From contig NC_044986.1 of NCBI RefSeq assembly GCF_008728515.1, forward strand, positions 57,834,855-57,898,854: 64,000 nt of DNA, in the 5' to 3' direction. The stretch's first letter is position 1. Each line of letters starts with the position of its first letter. The position numbers and the translations under genes are program-made. Under the pieces are notes generated by a model, which ran no database searches, was not told where the DNA came from, and saw only the letters and a list, made by a program, of their open reading frames with translations. This stretch comes from Papio anubis (taxonomy: Eukaryota > Chordata > Mammalia > Primates > Cercopithecidae). Below are positions 48,911-62,485 of this stretch, piece after piece.

Positions 48911-48968
48911 CATATATATACACACACACACACACACACAAACACATACACATACACACACATATATA
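48911..48968 (+). repeat. (TA)n(CA)n microsatellite on an Alu tail
   Basis: TATATA, then about nine CA units, then CATACA-type variants, directly follow the Alu A tail. Confidence 0.93.
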
Positions 48969-49004
48969 AATATATGCCCAAATTCTTCCAAATGTTCTAG
49001 AACT

Positions 49005-49455
49005 TTCCTCTTGAAAGTGGGCTGGGCTTAGTGCCTTTCTTCTAGTGAATAGAATATGGCAGAAATGGCAGAATACCACTTCTAAGATGAGGCTATAAAA
49101 AACCTGTGGCTTCCATCTTGGTTCCTCTCTTGATCCCTCTCTTGCACTGGTGATGCCTGTTGCTACACTACAAGGACACTCGGCAGCATCTGGAGAGGCC
49201 CACAAGGCAAGAGCCTGAGGCCCACCTACAGATGCCTGAATGAGCTTGGAAGTAGATCCTCCTCTAGTTGATCCCTAAGATGAATGCAAGCCTGATTGAC
49301 AGCTTGACTGAAACATCATGAAAGACCCTGAGAAAGTACCACATAGCTAGACTGCGCTCAGATCCCTGACCCACAGAATTGTGTATTTCTAAATATTTGC
49401 TGTTTTAAGCGCCCAGGCTTGGGGTAATTTGTTACATAGCAATAGGTAACAATAC
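49005..49455 (+). mobile_element. MaLR (MLT1-type) LTR
   Basis: 'tagtgaatagaatatggcag', 'cttccatcttggttcctctc' and the end 'ttgctgttttaagcgcccag' with 'gcttggggtaatttgttaca' followed by 'tagcaataggtaacaataca' match the 3' end pattern of MLT1-family LTRs (Gly-rich ttggggt, then aataataca). It is ancient and non-coding. Confidence 0.7.
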
Positions 49456-50479
49456 ATTTCCCATTCATAACAGCAGCTGAAATCTCTCTCTTTTGCCCCA
49501 TATTTCAATCATCCCCAAAATGCTTACTTTTCTCTTTTTTTTTTTCGTTTTCTCCTCCCCTGTGTCTGGCTGCTCCTTGCACAACCCACTCTAGCCTCCT
49601 GTTATTGCTCTTCAATTTCAGAAAAGTCCCCTTGGATTTCTGGTTTAAAAAAAAAAACAGTTCTCCTCCATGAATGGCTTGTCTCCCAAACCATTGTACA
49701 TAATAGGTGCTTAATAAATATCTGTTCATAGTATAAGGAAACTTCAAATTCTTTTGACTTGCGCAAACAAAATTTATTCATTTGAAAAATATTTTCTTCA
49801 CAATTGAGACTGAAGTTATGGAGAGAGGTGCTTCAGTGTTTGAAGCTAAGCCTTTTGTGAGCAAGACTCAATACTGATAACTCTAAAACCTTATCTAGTA
49901 CCTGAGCCAGACAGACATTGGACTCTATGTACTCTTTGGCTTCTTCAGCTTCTGGAACAGGAAGAAGCATACATTTTAATTTCACATGATCAAAGCTGCT
50001 GTACAGTTAAAGCCCAGCAAGTACTTTCCTCTCAGGAACAATTTTGGGTTCAAGATCATTTTCTTCTAAATGCATTTTACAGGTCAGTGTCTGTGGCCAC
50101 CTGATTATCAAGGTATTTATCAAACAAATGCAGTATGCCTACCAGCATTCTAAGTACTCTGGAGACTTTCTGTCAGTCAGTAAGTTCCTGTACAAATATT
50201 ACTTTTACTGCTATCGTGTGACACTGGCTAGAAAAACAAACACAGTTTCAAAATGCTAAGAGCCTAGCAAGAGAAACAGACATTAATTTAGTAAACCCAC
50301 AGGCATATAATCACAAACCAAGTACTGTAAAGGAAAAATAGAGGTTACTCTAAAGAGATATATTAGAGGGCTTCTTATAATCAGTGGATCAAAGAAGGCT
50401 CCTCTGAGTTTATTATCTTTGTGAAGAGGTCTGGGCATAACCTGTTACCAGGCAAATGTGTAGGGCAAAGGGAAGTGGA

Positions 50480-50590
50480 GTTAGTTGAGCATTTACTGTA
50501 TTCTAGGCACTAAGCACTTTAAATATCACACACACATAATCTTCACAACAACCATAGAGGGTGAACACCTCTTCAACCATATTTTAAAAA
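50480..50590 (-). mobile_element. MIR fragment, antisense
   Basis: 'gagcatttactgtattctag' with 'gcactaagcactttaaat' and 'taatcttcacaacaaccata' is the reverse complement of the MIR 3' part. Confidence 0.65.
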
Positions 50591-51329
50591 CATGAAATCT
50601 ATGACTAATCTCCACAAGCCTAACTGCTGTCCCAAGCTTCCTCTGCAAAGACTTTGAGTTAATCCTTAAAAGTATCAAAGACAACCTTGAATGAAAAAGA
50701 CTGTTTAGATCATTTTTCAGTTAAGCAGCATGTGATATCGATTACCTACAGAAGTTTCAACAGTTAAAACCCAAACAAAATAGAACTTAGTTTAAATTAC
50801 TGCCTTCCAAACATGCACTCTAAAAGAATAAAGGATGATATAAATAATAGTGTAATGAAGTTATTTTCAATTATTCTTTTACAACCCTCTCCATTTCTTT
50901 ATACTTTCTACCCAAGAACCCCATGATGCTCTTTTTATATAATAAATACTGCTAACCAAATATATATGTTTCAGTTTATGTGCAGTTTATGAAAACCAAC
51001 ACTGTACCGTGTATTAAATTACAGCCAAAATTGAGAAAAGAAAAGGGAATGCAGTTCATTATTCTTTGTTAAATAATGAATGTTTTTGAAATAATATGAT
51101 CATTAAATGCAAATGAGCATAACTGATATAAATGTAAATTTTTCAAAACTTGAAATGTTCCTTAAGATAAACTCTTTGGCTGAATTCTGAATATTTAATT
51201 GTTCCACTTTCACAAAATGAATGCAGTCACCTATTCAACATAATTAGTTATCTAGGGAAAAACAATTATAATTGAACATAGCTGCTTCCCAAATGCATTT
51301 TAAATAACATAAACAGTCCTATGTTAAAT

Positions 51330-51800
51330 ATTTGGCCTACTGCTTGGACATCTTGTATTTGCCTCTCCAGACCCCTTTTTCTATCCTACCACGTGCCTCA
51401 GAATGCTAATGTTATGGAAACCATCCAGAGGCTCCTTTGCTTCCTGGGCTTCTACCTGTGCCAGCAGGGTGCCTGGGTGGGAGAAAGCGCAAGGCTGAGG
51501 TGGTTTCATTCCCAGCTCCCTCCGCATTGAATCACTACATGTTGGGTGCATCCTTCACAGGTTATAGTTTCTGTCCTGTCTATGCAGCTCTTCTCCCTGC
51601 GTTCTGGAAACTGTTCCTTCCTCTTTCCCAATCACCCGAGGGATAACAGAGGTAGAGTGCTGTGCCATCCCCGTTACTTTCCCTCAAACCAGCCTGCACC
51701 TTTGTATAAAGTCCTTTTATTAAACCCTCCTCAATGATCCATTTTCAGTGCACTATTTTCTCTTAGAACTCTAACTCTATAGTAATTGATACCAGGAATG
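51330..51800 (+). mobile_element. Possible LTR-type repeat, family not assigned
   Basis: 'ctttgtataaagtccttttattaaaccctc' phrasing (here 'taaagtccttttattaaacc' then 'ctcctcaatga') and 'agtaattgataccaggaatg' look like an LTR polyadenylation region followed by a retroviral-type junction. I cannot name the family. Three overlapping short + strand frames here are not recognised. Confidence 0.3.
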
Positions 51801-53121
51801 GCCTCAGGAAACTGATCCTCAAGTGAGATTCTGAATTGGGTTGTTCACATATGTGTGTGGTGTCCAGAAAGCTTACTGGGCAAGAGTAGGTGTAGGGAGA
51901 AATTGGGATGCAACACTGAGGAACATGACTGAGCATTGACTCTAAGGATATCCAACAGAAGATAATCAAATAGCAAGTTGAGCAGGCGAATGTGTTGATG
52001 TGGGTGCACTCAGGATTTGTTACTTGAGAATGTGGTTCCAGCACCCAGGAGTGACATTAAGAGTCTGCTAGGCTGCTAGGCTTGCCATACAGTCAATTAG
52101 GTTGTTGTGGCAGAACTTCCCTGGCAGGATACAAAGAAAAGAAAGGATTTTGATAGTGCAGGGAGATGAAATAATGTACTATCCGTTTAGCCATTTTCTA
52201 CTTATCATCCCTGTGAATGTCCAGAGGATGCACTCCTCTTATCCAGGCATTCGGGAATCCCTTGTTGGGGAGCTTTCCATCATCACTGACCACCCCAGTA
52301 GTGGCTATTCTCAGTAGGCTGACTTCTAATCAGAGGCGTGAGATGCTTTGAACTATGTTTGGGATGAAGAGCTTGCTAAAGTGAACAGTCCACACACACC
52401 GTTCTAATGACAAGCTTATAGGTTTTTAATCACTAAATGAGTCTTCAGTATTAGTGAGAAAAATGTGTAGTAATGGAACTTTTTTAAAAGAAATCTCCTG
52501 AAAATATACATGCTCACTAATGCTTGCATGAATGTACTCTGTATAATTGACACAAAAAAGTGTGGAGAGTTATTTCAAGTTTTGCACAAGGTAAAAACAG
52601 AAGCTGATACATGAGCTTAGTTGAAAGGTAAGCATCCCCCCACAAGTACTTGGATTACCATTAACTATTTTCTTAATCTCTATGAAGCTCGATTCTTCAT
52701 CTACAAAATAAGGGAACTAATATCTGTCTCCCATTGTTGTGGGGATAAACAAGACAGGGCCTGGCATAGGACAGCATCTCAACTAACAGGGCAAAGTAAG
52801 TTTGCCTTGGGCATTCCTCTCTCATTGGCATTTGCAATCTATTACTACATCCTATACTGGAGCCTTGAGGTGAGGCTCCACAACTGCTTATTTCACAGAA
52901 GCATACCAGATCCTAACTAGTGAGGGTGACTGAATGAATTTATGAATGTGTTATTGTGAGGATGCAATGCAAGTGGTTACTTTAAGGTGTACCTTTCTTT
53001 CCTTCCCTCTATTGGTGTTTACATTTCACCTCTTCATTTGTTGCCTTTATAGTCAGGGACAATTTATTTAACTGCAGGTTTGCGGTAGGTTTCTCCTCAT
53101 TAAAATTGAGATGACATCTCT

Positions 53122-53481
53122 CTCTTGTCCATTTGGGCTGCTATAACAAAAATGTAAACCGGATGGCTCATAAGCAACAAGAATTTATTTCTTATGGTTC
53201 TAGAGACTGGTAAATCCAAGATAAGGCACCAGCAGATTTCTAGTGTCTAGAGAAGACTTGCTCTCTGTTTCATAAGGAGTGCCTTCTTACTGTGTCCTCA
53301 CTTGGTGGAAGGGGTGAACAAACTCCCTTTGGCCTCTTTCATAAAGGCATTAATACTTTATGAGGGTGGAGGCATCGTGACCTAATTGCTTCCCAAAGGC
53401 CACCCCTCTTAACACCATATATTGGGGACTAAGTTTCAACATATCAATGTTGGGGAGATGGTAACATTCAGACCATAGCAA
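53122..53481 (-). mobile_element. MaLR LTR (MLT1A-like), solo, antisense
   Basis: The + strand reads 'gtccatttgggctgctataa', 'caagaatttatttcttatgg', 'tactgtgtcctcacttggtg', 'cctaattgcttcccaaaggc' and ends at 'cattcagaccatagca'. This is the reverse complement of an almost complete MLT1A-type LTR of about 370 bases. No internal MaLR sequence is attached, so it is a solo LTR. Confidence 0.85.
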
Positions 53482-54952
53482 CCTATTACCCTCGTAGCAA
53501 TGCTGTGAAATAAATTAGATAACAGTCTAAATACCTACAAAATAGGGAGTACTCCATACATTTTATTTTCCTTTCTTTTGTCCAATTTGTATTTCAAGGA
53601 CTCAATACATTACAGACACTGAAATAAATGTTGTCCATTATGGAGCACGCATAAACTTCTAATTTGGAAAGTTTATACACTGTACATTTCTTAAAAAAAA
53701 AAACTCCCAAATATCAGATTACTGCCCATGGGATTGCAAAATATTTTTATGCCTTTTATGGTTAAAATGCTCTAAGAATTTGGAAGAAGTCCTACTTCTG
53801 AAAGTTATTTCAATAAATTCAAAATGAATAGATGTGGAAAATATTTAACATTCAACGGTTAATTCTGAGTAAGAGACATGTAGTTGATTTTATCCCTTTT
53901 ATTTCTACAAACCATAAGAAGAAACAGTTTGGACAGGTTCCTCAAAAGAGTCTCCCCAAATCCTTTTTAATGGGATACATCAACTCAAGTGTCACCCAAA
54001 GATTATTCCTAACAAATGTACATATTGTTTGACTTTGCTTGGAATAAACAAAAAGCTTAAAATTAGATTATTGCTTAGAAACAGAGCCATTAAATTAAAA
54101 TAAGGCCAGACATTTGGAACTAAGTCAGTTTAAGAGAGTCACCTTTCATTAAATTATGGCTACCATGTTTGGATTGTTTTATTAGCTTTATGCCACAACC
54201 ATAAAAACTCAGTTAAAATTTCACAGTAAGTGCCTAGTCCCTTCACACAAATTCACAAAATCAGTGCCTCTAAACAAATTCATTTTTCATACTAAAAGAA
54301 ATGCCAATAACCACTAAATCACTAAAACTAAAAGGCAAAAAAATGGAAAATTTTTTTAACATCATTTAAATCACTATTGGCCTGACTTACTTTTCCCCTT
54401 AAAAAAAAAAAAAAAAATGTATATATGTAGACAACTTAATGGTGTTTCCCCTCATTTCTCTCATTTTTCATAGGGTTCCAGCACTCTATCACTATTTGAA
54501 ATGTAACTAATTTAAACTTATTTAGCAAAAGAAGCTTTATTTATAGCCTTTTTTGTGCTGAGCAGCTTTTCAAAAAACACATTTTTCAGATTAATGGAAA
54601 TGTTTGTGGTAACATTAGCTCTACTTGCCATTCCAAAACTATAAAATGAATTAAGAGGGGGAACAACTTGAATTAAAGCATGAGTGACTTCATAAAAATA
54701 AACACTTTATATAATTTGTAAATTTAAATGTTTGTTACCTCAAAATGTAGACAGAATGATTTACAAACATAATGCTTTTATTTGCCAAAAATAAGAAGAA
54801 ATTTGCCTGATTACTGATTAAAATTATTTTAAATGATTTTTCCAGTGAGTTTGTTGTGTGTATATCACTGATGGAAACTTTTTATTCTGTGCCACAGATT
54901 CTCATTTCCACATACAGTTTTGTGACTGGAGACTTGACATGCTGAATTAATG

Positions 54953-54954
<2 letters not shown>

Positions 54955-54991
<37 letters not shown>
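54955..54991 (+). repeat. (GT)n microsatellite
   Basis: About 18 uninterrupted GT units end at 'ggagagac'. Confidence 0.97.
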
Positions 54992-54992
<1 letters not shown>

Positions 54993-55729
54993 AGAGACAT
55001 AAATATAGAGATAATGACAGAGACATCATTGTAATAGCTTCTTTAGGGAGCTCTTAGAGTTAACTGGAGAAACCCTAACTTTCATTGAACACAGTTTGAA
55101 TTCTAAAGTAGTTGTGATGCTATTTACATTCTCCGAATATACTATAAACACAAAATATTCCACTTTTTAAAATAGTGGAAATATATTAACAATAAAGCAT
55201 AAAATTTACAAATAATTTTATCTTTCAAATATGAAAAATGCTTCATCCAAAAACTAATGATGCTGGTCCACCTGGTTTCAGCTCTGATGGACTACCTTGC
55301 AAGAAATCATGCTCTAATCAAGAACACATAAAAAAGTGGATACTTTTTTAAAAGTAAGTTTGAAGGCATTGGAGATTTTCCAAGGTAGTCAGGATTTTTA
55401 AGAGGCTACAATCCTAGAGAGAAGTGAAGATTTTTGAAGTGAACCCAATATTTGTGTTGCTCTTCCTCTAGGGGAATTTGTTGAATTTTAGGAAGTACAA
55501 GGCAAGAAGTTGAGAAGCAAGCGGAGGACAGTCCTTAAGAAGCAGAGAAGCCAATAGAACTTTTGACAGTTTTCTAAGACTAGAAAACAAAACTCTGAAT
55601 ATAAGCATGTCAAGGTGGCCAGGATCAAGAGGACAAGATTACAGGAAGAAGAGGGGGTACACAGAAGTGAACCTGATACTCTGTGACAGCTTTTCACTCC
55701 AGGCATTTGCTGATTCTTAAGCCATGGTG

Positions 55730-57480
55730 GGAAAATGACCCAAATGTATACTATAAACCCCAAAACAATCACCAAAAACAAACAAAAACTTATAGCTAAA
55801 AAGCAAGCAGAAGGGATAAAATGAAACACAAAAATACTCAATGCAAAAGAAGGCAAAAAAAGAGAACAAAGGAGTTATGGGACAAATAGAAACAAATAGT
55901 GAAGATGGTAGATTTAAACCGAACTAAATCAGTTATCACACTAAAAAGAAATGTATGCCTAACCATATAAATTATCACATTAAACATAACACCCCTTGTG
56001 AAAAGAAAAAAGCAAAGATGATCAGATTGCCAACTATATGACCCACTATATAATCCCTACAAGAATAAGGACATAAACAGTTTACAAGTGAGGAAATTAT
56101 GGAAAATATGTATACCATGTTAACAGCAATCATAAAAAGCAGGAGTGGTTTCATAAGTATCAGACTCAATAGATGTCAGAGCAAAGAATATGACCAGTGA
56201 GAAAGAAGGTCACTTCCTAATGAAAAAGGCATCAAATCATCAAGAGGACATAACAATCCTAAATGTTTATATACTTAACAGAGATTGAAAATATATGAAG
56301 CAAAAGTCAATAGACCTGCAAGGAAAATAGACACATTTACTCTTATAATGGTAAATGTCAACACCCTCTTTTAACGATTAATAAAGACAAAGTTAGTAAA
56401 AATATAGACAACTTGAACAAGACTATCAAATAATTTGACATTATTGACATTTATATAAGGAAAACAACAGAAAACACATTCATTTTAAGTGCACAAAAAA
56501 TATTTACAAGTTAGTTCATATTCTAGACTATAAAACAAGTCTAAATTAATTTCAAAAGATTCAAATCGTACAAAGTATGCTTTCTGATCAAAATTGAGTT
56601 TCAGAAGTCAGTAACAGAAAATCCCAAATATGTACAGACTAAATACACAGTTCTCCATAATCCATGGATAAAAGAAGAAATAAAAAAGGAATTTAAAAAG
56701 CATTTTGAATCGGTTGAAAATGAAAACACAAAATATCAAAGCTAAAACAGCATTTTGAGGGAACTTTATAGCACTAAACAGTCTTAAATCTTTAACTTCA
56801 ACTTGCACCTTAAGAAGCTAACAAAGAAGAGAAGTTTAAACACAAATTAAGCTGAAGAAAAGTAGTAACAAATAACAGAAAAAAAATAAAAAACAAAATA
56901 AAAATAGAGCTTTTTATTTTAAAATCAACTAAATTAATAAATATCAAGACCAAGCAGGAAAAGAGAGAGAAGACAAAATTACCAAAATCAGGATTGAGAG
57001 TGGTGACATTATTAAAATTTCTACAAATATAAACAGAATAATAAGTTATTATTATTGTCAAAAACTGTGAAGAGTCAGATTTTACCTATTTTACAGGTTA
57101 GCCTGTCTCTGTCTTGTGGATACTGGCAGAAGATTCAAGACTCCTTAGTCAGAGAGAGTTAGAGAAATAAAACTCAATATTCTCAAATTGAGCTGAAAGA
57201 AAGGATAAGAAAGTAAATAAAAAGAGCAGAAATTAAAGAAAAAGAAAGTATGTACAATGAGGAAAATAAAGCTATGAGGTGATTCTTTAGAAAGGCTAAT
57301 GAAATTAATAATCCTCTAGTAAGACTTTAAGAATAAAAAAAGAAAGATGAAAATACAATGTGAGTAATAAATTGAGGGGTCTCTAAAGATCACATAAAAT
57401 AAAGATAAGATAATATGAATAACATTGTGTCTAAATTTTCATACTACATAAAAATGATAAAATTTGAAAACTTCTCTATC
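55730..57480 (+). mobile_element. Old L1 (L1M-type) ORF1-end/ORF2 fragments, host of a younger L1
   Basis: Sense-strand L1 text includes 'gggacaaatagaaacaaata' with 'gtgaagatggtagatttaaa', 'ggcatcaaatcatcaagagg' with 'acataacaatcctaaatg', and 'gactataaaacaagtctaaa'. After about 57060 a second, partly overlapping ORF2 stretch appears ('ctttagaaaggctaatgaaa' with 'ttaataatcctctagtaag'), so there are probably two fragments or a duplication. All frames are broken. The younger L1 begins just after 57515. Confidence 0.8.
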
Positions 57481-57515
57481 AAATAAATGGAATTAAATTA
57501 TAATATCTAAAAATA
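57481..57515 (+). repeat. Target site duplication, left copy (younger L1)
   Basis: Thirty-five bases beginning 'aaataaatggaattaaatta' match 62492-62526 at 34 positions. Confidence 0.9.
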
Positions 57516-60500
57516 CTACCTTTTTATTTTTTAATTTTTTATTATACGTTAAGTTCTAGGGTACATGTGCACAACGTACAGGTTTGATACATAGATAGAC
57601 ACATGCCATGTTGGTTTGCTGCACCCATCAACTCATCATTTACATTAGGTGTTTCTCCTAATGCTATCTCTCTCCCAGCCCCCTATGCTCTGACAGGTCT
57701 AGGTGTGTGATGTTCCCTGCACTGTATCCAAGTGGTCTCATTTTTCAGTTCCCACCTATAAGTGAGAACATGCAGTGTTTGGTTTTCTGCCCTTGTGACA
57801 GTTTGCTGAGAATGATGGTTTCCAGCTTCATCCTTGTCCCTGCAAAGGACATTAACTCATCATTTTTATGGCTGCATAGTATTCCATGGTTTATATATGC
57901 CACATTTTCTTAATTCAGTATATCAATTGGTTCCAAGTCTTTGCTATTGTGAATAGTGCTGCAATAAACATACGCGTGTGTGTGTCTTTACAGTAGCATG
58001 ATTTACAATCCTTTGGTTATATACCCAATAATGGGATTGCTGGGTCAAATGGTACTTCTGGTTCTAGATCCTTGAGGGATCAGCACACTGTCTTCCACAA
58101 TGGTTGAACTAATTTACACTCCCACCAACAGTGTAAAAGCATTCCTATTTCTCCAAACCCTCTCCAGCATCTGTTGTTTCCTGACTTTTTAATGATCTCC
58201 ATTCTAACTGCCATGAGATGGTATCTCATTGTGGTTTTGATTTGCATTTCTCTAGTGACCAGTGATGATGAGCTTCTTTTCATATGTTTCTTTGCTGCAT
58301 AACTATCTTCTTTTGAGAAGTGTCTGTTCATGTCCTTCACCCACTTTTTGATGGGGTTGTTTGTTTTTTTTCTTGTAAATTTGTTTGAGTTCTTTGCAGA
58401 TTCTGGATATTAGCCCTTTGTGAGATGGGTAGATTGCAAAAATTTTCTCCCATTCTGTAGGTTGCCTGTTCACTCTGATGGTAGTTTCGTTTGCCTTGCA
58501 GAAGCACTTTAGTTTAATTAGATCCCATTTGACTATTTTGGCTTTTGTTGCCATTGCTTTTGGTGTTTTAGTCATGAAGTCCTTGCCCATTCCTATGTCC
58601 TGAATGGTATTGTCTAGGTTTTTTTCTAGGATTTTTATGGTTTTATAGCTAACATTTAAGTCTTTAATCCATCTTGAATTAATTTTTGTATGAGGTGTAA
58701 GGAAGGGATTTAGTTTCAGCTTTCTACATATGGCTAGCCAGTTTTCCCAGCACCATTTATTAAATAGGGAATCCTTTCCCCATTTCTTGCTTTTGTCAGG
58801 TTTGTCAAAGATCAGATTGTTGTAGATGTGTGGTGTTATTTCTGAGGCCTCTGTTCTGTTCCATTGGTCTATGTATCTGTTTTTGTACCAGGACCATGCT
58901 CTTTTGGTTACTGTAGCCTTGTAGTATAGTTTGAAGTCAGGCAGCATGATGTCTCCAGCTTTATTCTTTTTGCTTAGGATTGCCTTGGCAGTGCGGACTC
59001 TTCTTTGGTTCCATATGAACTTTAAAGTAGTTTTTTCCAATTCTGTGGAGAAAGTAATTGGTAGCTTGATGGGGATGGCATTGAATCTATAAATTGCCTT
59101 GGGCAGTATGGCCATTTTCACGATATTGATTCTTCCTATCCATGAGCATGGAATGTTCTTCCATTTGTTTGTGTTCTCTCTTATTTTGTCAAGCAGTGTT
59201 TAGTAGTTCTCCTGGAAGAGGTCCCTCACATCCCTTGTAAGTTGGATTTCTAGGTATTTTATTCTCTTTGTAGCAATTGTGAATGGGAGTTCATTCATGA
59301 TTTGGCTCTCTGTTTGTCTGTTATTCGTCCATAAGAATGCTTGTCATTGATTTTTGCACATTGATTTTGTATCCTGAGACTTTGCTGAAGTTGCTTATCA
59401 GCTTAGGTAGATTTTGGGCTGGATGATGGGGTTTTCTAAATATGCAATCATGTCATCTGCAAATGGGGACAATTTGACTTCCTCTTTTCCTAATTGAATA
59501 CCCTTTATTTCTTTCTCTTGCCTGATAGCCCTGGCCAGAACTTCCAACACTACGTTGAATAGGGGTGGTGAGAGAGGGCATCCTTGTCTTGTGCTGGTTT
59601 TCCAAAGGAATGCTTCCAGTTTTGCCCATTCAGTATGATATTGGCTGTGGGTTTGTCATAAATAGCTCTTATTATTTTGAGATACATTCCATCAATACCT
59701 AGTTTATTGAGAGTTTTTAGCATGAAGGGCTGTTGAATTTTGTTGAATGCCTTTTCTGCATCTATTGAGATAATCATGTGGTTTTTGTCATTGGTTCTGT
59801 TTATGTGATGGATTATGTTTATTGATTTGTGTATGCTGAACCAGCCTTGCATCCCAGGGATGAAGCCAACCTGATCATGGTGGATAAGCTGTTTGATGTG
59901 CTGCTGGATTTGGTTTGCCAGTATTTTATTGAGGATTTTTGCATCAATGTTCATCAGGGATATTGGTCTAAAATTCTCTCTTTTGGTTGTGTCTCTGCCA
60001 GGCTTTGGTATTAGGATGTTGCTGGCATCATAAAATGAATTAGGGAGGATTCCCTCCTTTTCTATTGATTGGAATAGTTTCAGGAGGAATAGTACTAGCT
60101 CCTCTTTGTACCTCTGGTAGAATTCGGCTGTGAATCTGTCTTGTCCTGGACTTTTTTTGGTTGGTAGGCTATTAATTATTGCAATTTCAGAGCCTGCTAT
60201 TGGTCTATTCAGGGATTCAACTTCTTCCTGGTTTAGTCTTGGGAGGGTGTATGTGTCCAGGAATTTATCCATTTCTTGTAGCTTTTCTAGTTTATTTGCA
60301 TAGAGGTGTTTATAGTATTCTCTGATGGTAGTTTGTATTTCTGTAGGATTGGTGGTGATATCCCCATTATCATTTTTTATTGCACCTATTTGATTCTTCT
60401 CTCTTTTCTTCTTTATTAGTCTTGCTAGGGGTCTATCAATTTTGTTGATCTTTTCATAAAACAGCTCCTGGATTCATTGATTTTTTTGAAGGGTTTTTTT

Positions 60501-61845
60501 TGTGTGTGTGTCTCTATCTCTTTCAGTTCTGCTCTGATCTTAGTTATTTCTTGCCTTCTGCTAGATTTTGAATTTGTTTGTCCTTGCTTCTCTAGTTCTT
60601 TTCATTGTGATGTTAGGGTATTGATTTTAGATCTTTCCTGCTTTCTTTTATGGGCATTTAGTGCTATAAATTTCCCTCTACACACTGCTTTAAATGTGTT
60701 CTAGAGATTCTAGTACATTGTGTCTTTGTTCTCATTGGTTTCAAAGAACATCTTTATTTCTGCCTTCATTTTGTTACTTACCCAGTAGTCATTCAGGAGC
60801 GGGTTGTTCAGTTTCCATGTAGTTGTGCACTTTTGAGTGAGTTTCTTAATCCTAAGTTCTAATTTGATTGCACTGTGGTCTGAGAGACAGTTTGTTGTGA
60901 TTTCTGTTCTTTTACATTTGCTGAGGAGTGCTTTACTTCCAATTATGTGGTCAATTTTAGAATAAATGTGATGTGGTGCTGAGAAGACTGTATACTCTGT
61001 TGATCTGGGGTGGAGAGTTCTGTAGATATCTATTAGGTCTGCTTGGTGCAGAGCTGAGTTCAAGTCCTGGATATCCTTGTTAACCTTCTGTCTCATTGAT
61101 TTGTCTAATGTTGACAATGGGGTGTTAAAGTCTCCCATTATTATTGTTTGGGAGTCTAAGTCTCTTTGTAGGTCTCTAAGGACTTGCTTTATGAAGCTGG
61201 GTGCTCCTGTATTGGGTGCATATATATTTAGGATAGTTAGCTCTTCTTGTTGAATTGATCCCTTTACCATTATGTAATGGTCTTCTTTGTCTCTTTTAAT
61301 CTTTGTTGGTTTACAATCTGTTTTATCAGAGATTAGGCTTGTAACCCTGCTTTTTTTTTTTTTCTTCCCATTTGCTTGGTAGATCTTCCTCCATCCCTTT
61401 GGTTTTAGCCTATATGCATCTTTGCACGTGAGATGGGTCTCCTGAATACGGCACACTGATGGGTTTTGACTCTTTATCCAATTTGCCAGTCTGGGTCTTT
61501 TAATTGGGGCATTTAGCCCATTTACATTTAAGGTTAATATTGTTATGTGTGAATTTGATCCTGTCATTGTGACATTAGCTGGTTATTTTGCCCATTAATT
61601 GATGCAGTGTCTTCATAGCATTGATGGTCTTTACAATTTCGCATGTTTTTGCAGTGGCTGGTACTGGTTGTTTCTTTCCATGTTTAGTGCTTCCTTCAGG
61701 AGCTCTTGTAAGGCAGGCCTGGTGGTGACAAAATCTCTTAGCATTTGCTTGTCTGTAAAGGATTTTATTTCTCCTTCACTTATGAAACTTAGCTTGCCTG
61801 GATATGAAATTCTGGGTTGAAAATTTTTTTCTTTAAGAATATTGA

Positions 61846-62150
61846 GGCCGGGCGCGGTGGCTCAAGCCTGTAATCCCAGCACTTTGGGAGGCCGAGACGG
61901 GCGGATCACGAGGTCAGGAGATCGAGACCATCCTGGCTAACACGGTGAAACCCCGTCTCTACTAAAAAAATACAAAAAACTAGCCGGGCGAAGTGGCGGG
62001 CGCCTGTGGTCCCAGCTACTCGGGAGGCTGAGGCAGGAGAATGGCGTGAACCCGGGAGGCGGAGCTTGCAGTGAGCTGAGATCCGGCCACCGCACTCCAG
62101 CCTGGGCGACAGAGCCAGACTCAGTCTCAAAAAAAAAAAAAAAAAAAAAA
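61846..62150 (+). mobile_element. AluY, Old World monkey type (AluYR/Mac-like)
   Basis: Near-consensus full-length Alu starting 'ggccgggcgcggtggctcaa'. It carries AAGCCTG, GAGACGGG, ACTAGCCGGGCGAAG and GAGATCCGGCCAC, which differ from human AluY and match the cercopithecoid lineages as I recall them. The A tail has about 22 A. A perfect 11-base target duplication, aagaatattga, lies at 61835-61845 and 62150-62160. It is inserted in the ORF1 part of the L1. Confidence 0.93.
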
Positions 62151-62317
62151 AGAATATTGAATATTGGCCCCTACCCTCTTCTGGCTTGTAGGGTTTCTGC
62201 CAAGAGATCCGCTGTTAGTCTGATGGACTTCCCTTTGTGGGTAACTCGACCTTTCTCTCTGGCTGCCCTTAACATTTTTTCCTTCATTTCAACCTTGGCA
62301 AATCTCACAATTATGTG

Positions 62318-62485
62318 TCTTGGGGTTGCTCTTCTCGAGGAATATCTTTGTGCTGTTCTCTGTGTTTCCTGAATTTGAATGTTGGCCTCCCTTGCTAGTT
62401 TAGGGAACTTCTCCTAGATAATATCCTAAAGAGTGTTTTCTAACTTGGTTTCTTGGTGTTGCTCTTCTTGAGGAGTATCTTTGTG
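62318..62485 (-). repeat. 35 bp L1 segment present twice at the L1 5' junction
   Basis: The segment 62318-62352 ('tcttggggttgctcttctcg' onwards) recurs at 62451-62485 with three differences, in the same orientation. The outer copy lies exactly at the 5' edge of the L1, after an abrupt break in ORF1 sequence at about 62450. Confidence 0.85.

Noticed and set aside
58080..61567. Possible active L1 ORF2
   Set aside because: ORF2 is broken into at least three frames, ORF1 is truncated and interrupted by an Alu, and the 5' UTR is absent.
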